A stretch of 64,000 nucleotides of DNA from Mycteria americana (Eukaryota > Chordata > Aves > Ciconiiformes > Ciconiidae). The stretch spans positions 31,235,501-31,299,500 of the forward strand of contig NC_134370.1 in the NCBI RefSeq assembly GCF_035582795.1, given 5' to 3'. This document shows, piece after piece, positions 53,502 through 64,000 of this stretch (the stretch's first letter is position 1; each line of letters starts with the position of its first letter). The position numbers and the translations under genes are program-made. The notes beneath the pieces were generated by a model that saw only the letters and a program-made list of their open reading frames with translations, made no database searches and had not been told where the DNA came from.

Positions 53502-53571
53502 ATGAAGCTCCTGGCGCTTTATGGCTTTTTGTTTGTCTTTCTTTTGTGCCTCAACGCCTTTACCGCAGAAG
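53502..53571 (+). CDS. GPR15LG: GPR15LG exon 1, coding part (signal peptide)
   Basis: The ATG at 53502 (context GAAGGATGA) is the first ATG after the expected start of transcription, in frame with a 24-residue hydrophobic signal. The exon ends GAA G|GTACAG in phase 1; reading on gives a longer but meaningless frame. Cleavage is expected after Gly24 by analogy with the human mature peptide. Confidence 0.88.
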
Positions 53572-56500
53572 GTACAGTATATTCTTCTAACGCAACTGTC
53601 TCTTGCTCTTCTTTCCTTTTGTGATATAAAATGCTTATTCTCTGTTGAGTTTAATTAAAGAAAACGAACAGCTTGACAACTGGAAAGGAGAGAATGAATT
53701 TAGGAAAGGACTTGAACAGCAGAATGTGGCTGCATAGCAATGCTTTGGTTTGTACAGTAGTGTTTCCTCTCTGTTATTGCCTGTTGCATGTAGTACAGCA
53801 TGATTAATTTTACCTTAATCTGTGTTCTGAAACCTGCTCCTCTGGAAAAAATTCCTGTTATATTTTTCCAGTGGATAACCATCTGCAATATAAAAATAAT
53901 GTATTTTCTGACTAGGGAGAAACACTTTAATGGAAAGTTTCTACCCTTATGGAACAAGGGAATATGAAACAGGTCACCAGAACTGGAGTAAATGAGGAGT
54001 TCTTTATAGAACAGTGAAACAGGTGAGAGTAGCTCTTCTGACCTTCAATTAGTCTTGGCCTTTTTTTTTTCTACTAACCACTGATATTCCACATTTTAAT
54101 TGCCGTATTACCTTGTGGCACCCAGTTACCATTTTGCAGTATTCCAAAGCATGCAAATTCACAGAGTAGTTTTAATCTTAAAAACAGAGGGTTTTCTCTC
54201 TGTCTATAGCTACATCTCTGGAGATGTCATTCTGGGTTTGCAGGGAGATAATTTAGTAGGGTTTTTAAATGGAAAGGTGTAACTTTTAGAGTTACCTGTT
54301 CAGATTTGATGTTTGATATTGTAAATCTGAGACCCGCCATGATTGTTTCATAGTGTTTATTTTACACAAGACATAGAGAATGAATATAAGATAAGGAAAA
54401 ACACACAAGCTAAATCCAAAGGTCAGGAGCAGCAGATTTGCCATGCTTCACATTTTCTAGAAACCACATAAGAATCATGTTACGTCTAAATACGAGTGCG
54501 GAGAAACGTGTGGAAGCTGTCTTTCAAACTAGTCAAGTCAGCTGCCCAGTTTTCTCATTTACGAGAGTCTGTTCTGAGTGGCAGAGCTGTTTGCCAGAGC
54601 TGTGGTACCTGAAGTCCTTCTGCTCCCTTTGCATTTTCTACTTCTATTCATTCAGGCTTCCTAGGCCTCTTGAGGGAAACTTAAGGAACAGTGCAAAGGG
54701 AGTTGGAGAATTTCTAGATGTGTCTTCAGGAGCATAGCAGAAGCCTGTCCAGGAAGGACAAGAGGCAGCAATACCCAATAAAACCCAAATGAATACACAC
54801 AGGATCCTGTAATAACCTTCCCTTTTTGTTAATGTGCATCCTAGGGGGTTGGGGCTTCACTGGGGCAGAGGGTGGGGAGGAAGCGTAAAAAGGGCACTGT
54901 TCCTTATCCACAAACACACTGATGGGAAAGTAGGAGTGCCTGGGTGTGCAAGATGAATGTACTTTTTATGTAAAACCTGTTACATCAGAATGAAACGATG
55001 GTGACAAGACACCTCAAACCTCTTGCATGCTAGAGCAGCCATCATGACTAGCCTTGGCTGTGGAACTGTGCCACGGGGATTTCCAGAAACATTGAGCATA
55101 TGTGAGATTTTGTTGATGACAAATCACCTACCTCGTCCTTTCTGCTCCAGCCCTGCTCTAGAGTTAACCTTTCTTCTGCCTTTAATGTGTCCAGCACATA
55201 ATGTGTCAAGTGCAATCAACAGCTCACTTATTTAGGTCTAGGAGGGAGGGAATAATTAAACGGCTTTGCCCAACTAGAACAATTTATTCTACACTCCTGT
55301 GCATGTGGATACAGAGATACCCTTTTTTCCTCTTGGTAGTCTTTTATGTTTTCATTAAGTGATGTAACTATAAAAAGAGTGCAGAGTCTCTTTCTGAGGT
55401 TAAAACAGCTAGAATTTGCTGCTTGTATTGCCTGCCAATATGTGACACTTCAAAGGCTAAAAAATCTTCACAACGTATCTGGTGTATCTACTAGTAATGA
55501 TGGAAACAAAGAAATTAATTCCTGTTCCATGCTAGGGACAAAGCTATGCACAGATGTAAAAATCAGTCATGATGATCCTTTGTTTCACAGATCTCTCTGT
55601 TCAAGGATTTCAATGGTAAACACGGTAGTCAAAATGTTTGTGGACTCTAACCCGTTTAATGTATATGCACAGCTATTTGCATTATCTGTCTCCAGTGATA
55701 ATGTATTATTTTTCACCCTTAGGTCAGAAAGTTAAAAAAGTCTGCTGCTCAAAACTACCCAAAGTCAACAAAAGAGCACATAAAGGTAATAAGATTTACA
55801 GTTTTGTTACATTAATTAGGTAATCATTATAGATAAATCACAGCACTTAGAGGTTTTTTCATCTGCAAACTTTGCAGAATTTTCCATGCAGGTGAGTATT
55901 ATCTTCATTGTACCACTGAGAAATTTTCTCTTTTCTCAATCAACTTATTGTGTGTTTGAATTGGGAAGAAATAAGAGTAGAAGAGACTCCATTTAATGCT
56001 CACAGTGTAAAACAATCAAGAGAAATACGATCTAGTCTGATCAAAGCACAAAGTGTTCGTATCAGATCCTGCTTCGTAGAAGGTCTTACTCTTGAGGGCA
56101 GGAAGAATAGCAGCATAGCATAGTTCCTCACTGATAAGAACAGAGGCTGCGGAAGTGAAGTTTTATGGGGGATTTGCCTTGCTGTATTCCGTCACCACCT
56201 ATCTGTGGCTGCATTCATCTCTGTGTTTTGAGAGATCAACCAAAGTGTGATTCTGTAAATTCCTAAAAATTCAATTTTTGAACCCACAGCCCTACCAGGA
56301 ACAAGATTTACCCGAGATGGAATTTGTCCTAAATATGGGTGTCTAAAGACTGCAGAAGTAAAAGTGTACTTGCATTGAAGTACTTGGAAGTCTTTTCTAG
56401 CCAAATGCGTTCCCTGCCTAGAGCAAGTGGAAGGGGAGGGCCACCCTCTAGTCTTTTGAGACCATGTATTCTAAGGGGGAATACAGAAAAGCCATAGCCT

Positions 56501-59276
56501 TCAAAGTGAGGGCAAAGGATTTTGTTGCTTTTTAAAGTAGCCGCATTCTGGATGGGAGTTTCAAATGGTACAATTGTCCTTTCAGAAAACCAATCTCTAC
56601 CGTTGGTTGGTGTTTTTTCTTTTTTCTTTCCTTGTTTTCTGGCTGGCTGGTGCCTCGCTGTGAACTGGTAGTCAGTTGCAAATACGGCCAGCTACAAGCT
56701 CAGCATTCCCTGCCTGTGTATCTTTTTGTTTACTTAAAACACCCTGTGTACCTGCACAAGGCTGCCACCAGCTTCCTTTGCTTGGCTCTGGAACAAGAAA
56801 ATGCAAGGAGGGAGTAAGTCAGCTGGGAGTTAACTTAGCTTCTTGTTCAGATGCACAATGGCAGAATTAGATCTAATTTTCCAGTTCTAGTTAGAGCTAC
56901 TTTTGATAGCAAAAGGAAGATTTCCTGCAGAAAGAATCAGTGTTTTTTAAAGCAGTTATTGGAATTTCTGCCATCATATCAGTGCTTTCACTGTATGAAT
57001 ACGATAGTTTTAGCAATCTTGTCCGCTTTCATTTATCCTTACTATGGTGATTCGGTACCATCACTAGTCCGAAAACACTCAGTTTGCTTCTTTCTGTATG
57101 TCCATAGTGTCCCTGGTTTCAGTGAGACCCCAGTAAAAAAAGCTGAACCATGAACAAGTCTAGGATAAAAGGATTAGGTATACTCTTTACAATAACATTT
57201 TAAATCTTAAAGCTTCTAAATTCATTAAAATGGCTAGCTGATAACTTTCATTAAAGGTACAGAATTTGATCTAAAATAGTCCATTTCCTATTTGCTCATT
57301 TACCCTCTTCTAATCTTTTCGTCATAAAATTACTAATTTGAAGTTCGCAGCAAATTCATTCCAGCTCACAAAGTACCTTAAATGATTTATTCCTTTTTGT
57401 ATTTAGGTAACCTAGGTGGAAATCCTTGTTTTTCTCTGCAGGTTTCCTTTAGCTGGCGCCTTTCCTTTCTTTCCGGTCTCCCAGTGCTGAATCGTGTTTG
57501 TATTATAGGCAGAGTCCCGTTGGCATCAGGGGCGGTGAAGACATTGCAGATCTATGCCTGTGGGTCAGGGGTTTATAGCTGCCTGGGGCTCCTTTCTTAT
57601 TTAATTGGCAGTGTAGTAGCAACTGAGGGCTTCAGCTATAAATGATCCACAGCAACAACAGGGGGTTCCCAGCCCATCCAGAAGGACTGGAGAGTGCGAT
57701 GCTGAACGCACAGAGGCGGCTCTCCTCTCTCTTGGCCTGAGACAGATCATGTGTCCTACCTGGCTGAACCTACAACCTTTCCAAAGTACTGAGATTTCAT
57801 GCGATGAGCATAGCTATTACTTTTCAATCTGAGCTACCTTCTGCTATCTGACAAAACAGCAGGTGTTTCAGGCTTTTTTTTCATGCAACAGGCATGAAAT
57901 CTCTCTGATAAAAAGTGCTTCCAAAGAGAATATTCCTTTGAAAGCAGGCTGCTGTTTCCCATGGGCAAAATACTTGTCTCGCAGAGCAATAGAAAGTACT
58001 ATGCTGAGAGGGAGAAAGAAGTACAAAGGAAGCACTCCATTAAAACCTGTAAATTCACCACAAAGATCTCCTACAAAGGGAATCTGAAATGCCTTTCTCT
58101 TGCAGACCCAATAATAGTCGATGATCGTTGCTTCCCCCTGTTGGACTCTTCCCTGGTTCTCCGAGCACTCCAGCCTGTAACCCTCTCCTCTCCCCAGCGG
58201 CAGCCAGACCTCTTTTCGGTCCGGCATTGCTCTTTGTTTGCTTTCATACAGGGCACGCCTGCCTGCTGCACGTGACCGCTTCTCTCTCACAAATCTGCTT
58301 ATGTGAAAAAGCTTGATCAGAACCCCTTTCGACTCTTACTGCAGATGCAAAAGCTTAGGCCTAACGCAGCAACCGCCCAAAGCCAAACGCAGCGTTTTGT
58401 TTCAGATGCAGTTCTGGACCGGAACCGCGCGACGTTGGTATCGCTGTTACAAGATTTCCGCGTGATCTGGTGCTTCCACGTTGCTGTCTGTCCGAGGGGG
58501 CTGTGGCCCGCTTCAAACAGCGCGCGGGCAGAGCGCGCCGGCCGCCCCTCTCTGTCGCTCCCCGCTGCTCTTTGGCTGGGCGCGTGCAGGGGGAAGCTGC
58601 AAAGCCCCTCGGAGGCTAACTCGGTGTGGCTTAAGGCGGGGGATAATTTAACCGTACTGGCTACTTCTTTTGCAGCAAAACCACTGCTTTCCGAGAACTT
58701 TGTTCTTCCATCGGAAACGATTACTGTTTCAAGCCAATGTTTCAAGCCAATGTCAGCCTGCGGCTTCTTTCCAGGAAAGATGGTGAATGGGATGATAGTA
58801 AGGGGAAGATATTCTGTAATGTGTTGACTGCGGGACTTGAGCTCTGGAGGGAGAGAGTACTGCCCCTGGGCCTGCGAAGACTTTCGTCTGACTGTGGAAA
58901 CTTCCCGCAGCAGCAATCGTACTTTCAGTGATTGTGCACCCTTGGTACAGGGGAAAAAAAGCTGCTGGGAATGGGTGATCTCCAGCAATCTAACGGAGAG
59001 AAAAAAACCCCTAAACTGCCATCACATTCCTTTTTATTTTCAGATCACTGAAGATCTAAGCCTGCCCATACAAACACAGCTCAGCTTCAGATATTAAAGT
59101 TTTGTGCCACTCTTCACACTCCCAATTAAACATCTCTCTCCATTTTTTCTCCTTTCCATCTTTGTTTTACAGGTATACATTTCAAAATGACCCCGATGGA
59201 AATAAGGAAATACTGCAAGCCTTGTCCTCGGCCAACCCATCTGATGGTTCCTGGACCCCTTCCACAGTTGAAATGA
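53502..59276 (+). CDS. GPR15LG: GPR15 ligand (C10orf99 homologue), secreted cationic peptide, 3 exons
   Basis: In mammals GPR15LG is a secreted chemokine-like peptide of gut and skin epithelium that attracts GPR15-bearing T cells; antimicrobial activity is also reported. Exons 53502-53571, 55723-55785 and 59173-59276 join through two phase-1 introns with GT/AG ends into 78 residues (human 81). Residues 1-24 are a signal peptide, MKLLALYGFLFVFLLC then LNAFTAEG; human begins MRLLVL and ends its signal with STEG. The mature 54 residues contain Cys31-Cys32 and Cys59-Lys-Pro-Cys62, matching the human CC and CKPC. The tail VPGPLPQLK matches human VPGALPQV. It carries about 14 Lys/Arg and one acidic residue. 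The gene lies just downstream of GHITM in the same orientation, as in mammals. The bird tail has an extra terminal Lys, and the stretch between the cysteine pairs has diverged. The call rests on signal, cysteines, tail and synteny together. Confidence 0.88.
55723..55785 (+). CDS. GPR15LG: GPR15LG exon 2 (CC pair, basic)
   Basis: A 63-base exon between acceptor ttttcacccttag and donor G|GTAATA, phase 1 on both sides. It codes QKVKKVCCSKLPKVNKRAHK, eleven basic residues (including His43) and no acidic ones, with the adjacent cysteines typical of the family. It is too short for ordinary ORF calling and lies inside a longer chance frame. Confidence 0.83.
58360..58753. promoter_or_regulatory. Isolated CpG island with a tandem CCAAT pair in GPR15LG intron 2
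   Basis: From about 58380 to 58640 I count roughly 28 CpG dinucleotides in about 280 bases, while the surrounding intron is CpG-poor. Next to it a 13-base unit TGTTTCAAGCCAA is repeated in tandem (58725-58750), creating two GCCAAT boxes 13 bases apart. Open frames of 174 codons (plus) and 223 codons (minus) cross the island but resemble no known protein. It may be an alternative or antisense promoter, or an unannotated first exon, in the intron about 0.4-0.8 kb before exon 3. Confidence 0.6.
59173..59276 (+). CDS. GPR15LG: GPR15LG exon 3, coding part (CKPC and C-terminal tail)
   Basis: Acceptor tttgttttacag, entering in phase 1. After the shared Gly45 it codes IHFKMTPMEIRKY, then CKPCPRPTHLMVPGPLPQLK, and stops at TGA 59274-59276. 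CKPC and the proline-rich VPGPLPQ tail are the most diagnostic parts; in human GPR15LG the C-terminal tail is the receptor-activating end. Confidence 0.9.
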
Positions 59277-60123
59277 GCAGACTGAGAGCAGGGTGAAGAG
59301 CATCTGCCTGCCAGCGCTTTACTTGGTTGAGGGCCCTCCTTTCACAGATAGGACATGAGTGTATATTACTTTATTTTTTGTTTGGGAAAGGCTTCAGTCA
59401 GTACTGTTTATTCACTCACTCAGGCTCCTTCATCTTGTTAACATTAGCCTGGCAGCTAAAGAGTCCGGCAAAGCTGTCTGGCTGCCACTGGGCTTCGTGT
59501 CACTTGCATATTCCTCTACACTAAACAGGGATTTAGCTCCTCGGATAGGAGAAAGAGGAGAGCTGGCTGAAGAGCTGGCTGAAGCACATTGGTTTGCATT
59601 TTTGGATTGCCTAAAAGGTGGGAAAGGGCTGGTGTTATTGTTGCTAGTTATCAGTATATATGCATATTTACCCTTTTCTATGAATGATTTATTTTATGTT
59701 GACAAAAGGATTTTGTTTGTAGTTAGGCACATGATGATTTTTCCTGCAGCCTTTGCTCTCAGTGCTTGAAATCCACTTGGAAGTGAATTTCTAGCAAGTG
59801 AGAAAGAGCTCATCATTTAGAAGGGGCTGAGAAACTAGATAAGCAGGTTGTTAAAATAGTGGTGAAGGACCAAATTCAAGTACAGTGGTAAGCTTTTCAA
59901 TATCTCCTCTAGGGGTTTAAATCTGGCTTTAAAAGTGAAGGGGCCTGTTCTTTAACTTCCCAGAAGAATGCCTTCAGGTGGTTATTAAACAGCATACTGA
60001 AAAGGTGTTAAAGCTAATCAGATTAAATCTCTTCCTCCTGGAGCCAGAAGGCAGCTGTTCTTTTAAGACACCTGCGTTGTGCCATCACCTTAATAAATAA
60101 AACTTACTGGAGCTTGAAATAAA
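59277..60123 (+). promoter_or_regulatory. GPR15LG: GPR15LG 3'UTR and clustered polyadenylation signals
   Basis: The first AATAAA hexamers after the stop are at 60092-60097, 60096-60101 and 60118-60123, giving a 3'UTR of about 0.85 kb. A 12-base duplication (TGAAGAGCTGGC-type) lies near 59553-59580. An earlier, non-canonical polyadenylation site cannot be excluded. Confidence 0.5.
60014..60029. promoter_or_regulatory. Paired TAATC motifs (CRX/OTX type)
   Basis: CTAATCAGATTAAATC holds TAATC (60015-60019) and its reverse complement GATTA (60021-60025) one base apart. K50 homeodomain factors such as CRX and OTX2 bind TAATC cores. The position, about 190 bases before the open frame described next, would suit a photoreceptor gene promoter; the motif is short and may be chance. 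Confidence 0.25.
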
Positions 60124-60208
60124 TGCTAAGAGTAATATCAAAGGGCTGAATAACAGAAACTGAAGCACCCTCTACTGACATCACTAGCAGTGATTGGGGT
60201 CTTCGCTC

Positions 60209-60267
60209 ATGTATCTGCTGTCCTTCCCGAACCGTCCCCTGCATATGCTGCTATTTCTCTGCCTGGG
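60209..60267 (+). CDS. Possible first coding exon of the next gene (CDHR1 by synteny), unproven
   Basis: An ATG at 60209 opens a frame of 19 complete codons: MYLLSFPNRPLHMLLFLCL plus two bases. It runs into a consensus donor GG|GTGAGT at 60268. An inner ATG at 60245 would give the compact hydrophobic start MLLFLCL. In mammals the gene after GPR15LG is CDHR1, a photoreceptor cadherin with a short signal-peptide first exon, and TAATC motifs lie upstream here. I do not see a matching second exon (the NFAPHFFDN-type start of mature CDHR1) before the window ends. The call is therefore weak, and chance is a real alternative. Confidence 0.25.
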
Positions 60268-60273
60268 GTGAGT

Positions 60274-63200
60274 CCTTAAACCAGAATAACTTGGATGTTC
60301 ATAAATTCGGTTTTCCCTCTAGTGCGTATGAGGAGTAGAAAGCTTTTCTGCTGTTGGGCAAATTGCAAATAGTAGTTTTTCCCTCAGTACTCATAGTACT
60401 GCTGTTTCTCTTAACATAATTTTCCATATGATGGAAATGGTCTCGGTGCCCTTCAGAATTTGGGGGAGTTGAGTGGGGACTGTCAGAGGCCTATTATAAC
60501 CCACACAGGCAAATGCAATTCCCAAGGGTCAAGTTTATGGGCACTTGCATATGGCCATGCTCTCTTATTGGCAATGTTTCCTTTGTACTGAGCAATTGAA
60601 CCTATTTCTGGGTCTTCTGTGTGCTTGTTATTACTTTATTTTTGGATTGGTTTTGAGATTAGATAGATCTGACTCTCAGCTTCCAATTTTTGAAGAGCTG
60701 ACCATGCATAGCATTTTTATATCAAGGATAAAGGAGCTGCCAGTCCTTCTCACAAGATCTGAGTCAGGAGGTTGGTGAAGGAGCTGTGTTTGATTGTTCT
60801 GCTGCTGATCACTGGGCAAACATATTTTATTCCTATTTTGTCTTTTTTAGCTCGCAGAAGGAATCTGTAGAATACAAATGACAAGTAAATGTAAAAAGCA
60901 TTTTTGGTATTAAATGTATTTGCAGCAGGGTTTTACTCTAAAATATGGTCGTGTGTGTTTACAGCTCTGTATAAAGCATTGCTAACAGGTATGAAGATTC
61001 TGTTCTCTAATGTGAGCTTAAGCCCATTTCTTTTCTCTGAAAAATGCTGTATGATTTTTTCTCTTTGCCCCACACGCTCCAACCACTGTGGTCCACACTC
61101 TCCGATCCTCCTTCAGGCAAAATGTTCTCTCTGAGAGCAAAAACATAAGCCCCAAAGACCATTAGCACAATTGGAGAAATACTCTGGGTCTCTGGAGGGA
61201 TGCAGGGACATCATCCAATGCACTTGAGTATTTTTACTCACTGGCCTCCACCAAAGGTTGAGGGCTATTCAAGTTAAAAATGTTACTTGTGTGAGTCTTG
61301 ACTGAACAAACTAAAGCAGGAATCTTCAAATTATTTCAGCAGGAATTGTGACTGCTGCCCAAACATGCTTTTTTGCCTTGTCTAGGGGTATCAGGAGGTC
61401 ATGTGTCAGCCTCTGAAGATGATTCCTCAACAGACTTTGACTCTTATGTACCAGGCCATTTTCCCCATGTGGTAGAACAGACCTACCATCTGATTGTGGC
61501 TTCACTTACAGGCATCTGTTGTTCCTTTTGTTTTCCTTTCATTTCTATGTATATTTGTTTGGCATTACCTGAGGAGAAACGTATTTGCTCAGTGGCTTTT
61601 CAAAGTACACAAGTTGTATGCTTATATAAAGTAGTAAATTTAGCTTTTCCAAGCTGGCAAATGCATTTGTTTGTATCTTGTGTTTTTGTGAGCATTCGGC
61701 TGTCAAGCATGGAAATTGCACAGCCTTCAAGTTCTAATAAAGATGTTTCTTGTTGCAATAAAGATGGTACATATCCCATGTATGTCTGTGGTTCCCAGTA
61801 GCCCTTCAGTATTATAAGACTTATGGCAGCCATTGGATGACCTATGTTGTTTTTGAATACACAACTGCCTCGTCATGCTTTGTCTTTTGATCTTAGAGCA
61901 GGGCTATCGGCACAGAAGGAATTCCCCAACATTACTTCTGTTTTTAATGTCTCAGTGGTGGGAGTCTCTGCTAGAAAAGTTCAGTGTCTGGGTATGGATT
62001 TGTCCAAGTTGTCATTTAACCTTTGTGCCAACGTTTGTTTGCGTGTTTGAGATGCAGTGACTGTGAATATCTTCAGGTGTGGGGATTTAATTCCACATTT
62101 TCAGGCTGATGCTCCACAGGGGAGTGGCAGAGGCCAGAGATTTGCCTGCAGGATAAGCACCTTATGTTCACAATGCCATCTGGTCAGCCTCTGAAAGCAT
62201 TATCAGCAAAATCAGGTCACTGTGTGCCTATGAGAGATCCTAAACTGAACATGACTGACTGTCTTCTGCAGCCTGACACAATCACAAAAATTTCTGTAGT
62301 CGCAACAAGCTGTCCTACCGAGCCCAGTTTCTGCCAGAGACTCAAACTGCACCCAGGGTGTTAGTTCAAGAGCTGGTTAGTTCAAGCTGGTTAGTCCCAG
62401 CTGGCAGTACAGCACAGGTGCTCACGGGTGATGGTTTAAACCTCATATAGGAGGCTTCAAGCCCAAGCATTCAAAAGTTCAGCGCACACAGAAATGTGTG
62501 TTCGATGGATGGTTCTGATTAACCGCCTGCTAGGCACTTGTACAACGTCTTAACTATATTTACGTGCACATGCATTTGTGATTAAGTGTAGTGCAGTCAA
62601 AGCAACTAATGTATCCTGGCTAATAGGATCTCCAAGTCCAAAAGCTAAACAGCAGCAGGGTTTCCCTCACCTGACAGGCAAGACGGCACTTAGAACTTAG
62701 GTCAGTGAAGAAGAGTGGTTTTCTGCTGGGTTCTGTGATGTTGTTTGGTAATCAGCACTGATCCCACCATCAGGGGGAAAAAAGACATGTTCCTGAGGCA
62801 CCATTTGGTTAGTCTGTAGCCAACACAGCTTGCCTGGTCTCTGAAAATCAAATCTCTGTAGCATGCTCTTAAAATTGGTTCCCCAAAGTGAAGTGCACTG
62901 GAAAATGCCATCTTTGCTAGGTGGGTTCTCAAGACAAAACTTCCTGTTTGCATTGTCGCAGAGCCCTGGGTCACAGTCAGTGCCGGCTGTGTGGCCTGTT
63001 CACTCAGCAATGCCAAAACCTATCTGCCCCAGAATTTTCCCCAAGAGATCAGCGTGCCTAGGAAGAAAGATGTTTTCATACAAAAAAAGTGTGAAGTCCA
63101 TCTGTTTACAAATGCTATCAGAGAACAGTGAGATAGTTGAAAACAAGGTTCTGAATGAGATGAGATAATGCAGCAGTGGCTGCAAGTCCCTCTTTCTTTA

Positions 63201-64000
63201 AAGAGTTCTTTTCTCGCTGGCTTTCCAGTTGTTAACTTTTCATTACCTGGGAAACAATAAACGATGGCAATTGTCACTGGGCTCTTATCTTGAAGTTGTT
63301 TGAATGTACCAAGGTTAAACAATTCAGCATTATCCTTTGACTTAGTTTAAATATATACCAATACTACTGTATTCTTTAGCAAAAATCTTGAGGTGAGTAG
63401 TTGATGAAAAGAGAGACTAAAGAAAAATCTGAGCTGACGTTATGGCTAGCAAAGCACTATGTGCGTGGTTGACCTTAACCTCGTAAGCTCCACCTTTGAT
63501 GATCTTTGAAAGGAACTCCCCTGGATTTCCACCAATTTGAGTCAAGACTCAACAGTTTTGAAAACAGATCCTTAACTAGAAAAGTTATCTTTTGTCTCTT
63601 GGTGTGATGGTCCCCCACCCATTCTTTGTCTATGTGGGATCTTATCTCAAAGAAATTCTTCTGCTGTCTGAATTTCCTCAAGTTTTTCTCCTTGTGCTGA
63701 ACTACTTTAATTTGACTCCATGAATTTCTGTCCATAAGACTGACTGGAGTGCACATTGTCAAAAAGACGTGGTATAAAATGGTGCTGCATTGCATTCAGT
63801 GTTTCCAGACATCATTTTTGTACCAAGGACAGTTTCAGTTACAGGATTTGAGCATCTCTGTTTCAAGGCACCATATAATCATCTTAAAGTCACAGTATGA
63901 GTAGGGATTTTTCTGACATTTAATTTGTATTTCAGCCTTCACTGCAATAACTTTGGATCACGTTATCTCAGTTACCAGATGTGGAAGTCTGTTCCCAGAT
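60274..64000. other. Right-hand end, no certain gene
   Basis: I recognise no exon. The longest open frame, 142 codons at 61373-61801 (plus), has an Asp/Ser-rich start followed by hydrophobic stretches and matches nothing I know. A short tandem-like repeat built on GGTTAGTTCAAG lies at about 62359-62403. If the exon at 60209 is real, this would be its first intron. Confidence 0.5.

Noticed and set aside
61373-61801. 142-codon plus-strand open frame as a possible CDHR1 exon
   Set aside because: The sequence does not resemble cadherin repeats or the CDHR1 N-terminus; no convincing splice sites define it.
1-64000. tRNA, rRNA, CRISPR arrays, bacterial operons, endogenous retroviral genes
   Set aside because: I saw no tRNA B-box with a cloverleaf, no regular spacer arrays, no ribosome-binding-site gene strings, and no retroviral LTR or coding segments.

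Overview
The window is nuclear DNA from a vertebrate, most likely a bird. It is AT-rich with sparse, intron-split genes carrying GT/AG junctions. It contains a CR1 LINE of avian/reptilian type, and its gene order fits the GHITM - GPR15LG - CDHR1 neighbourhood (human 10q23; chicken chromosome 6 as I recall it). Nothing points to bacteria, plasmids, phage or CRISPR.

Layout. 1-22.6 kb is gene-poor intergenic DNA. I recognise no exon in it, only an old CR1 3' end near the left edge, short simple repeats and a paired GATA-type motif. At 22.66-23.64 kb lies a 5'-truncated CR1 LINE on the minus strand, interrupted by a 26-A run. At 24.90-25.54 kb is a degenerate satellite-like tandem array with a period near 150 bp. 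At about 26.0-27.1 kb a strong CpG island forms the promoter of GHITM. GHITM runs on the plus strand from about 26.8 kb to 37.34 kb (stop codon), with polyadenylation signals to about 39.1 kb. All eight coding exons can be joined with consistent phases into a 346-residue protein that matches human GHITM/TMBIM5 end to end. Intron 3 of GHITM holds a striking 91-bp near-perfect hairpin (43-bp arms, 5-nt loop).

39-53 kb is intergenic with no recognised gene. At 53.4-60.1 kb I find a small three-exon secreted-peptide gene. Its 78-residue product has a signal peptide, a CC pair, a CKPC motif and a VPGPLPQ tail. This identifies it as the bird counterpart of GPR15LG (C10orf99), the ligand of the chemoattractant receptor GPR15. 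The gene has a TATA box, phase-1 introns and a cluster of polyadenylation signals. Its second intron carries an isolated CpG island of about 300 bp with a tandem pair of CCAAT boxes beside it, which may be a second promoter. From 60 kb to the end no gene is certain. A short signal-peptide-like open frame ends at a consensus splice donor at 60.27 kb, downstream of paired TAATC motifs, and could be the first exon of the next gene (CDHR1 by synteny). This is only a hypothesis.

GHITM is a mitochondrial inner-membrane protein and GPR15LG a secreted cationic peptide. They are neighbours by synteny, not by shared function.
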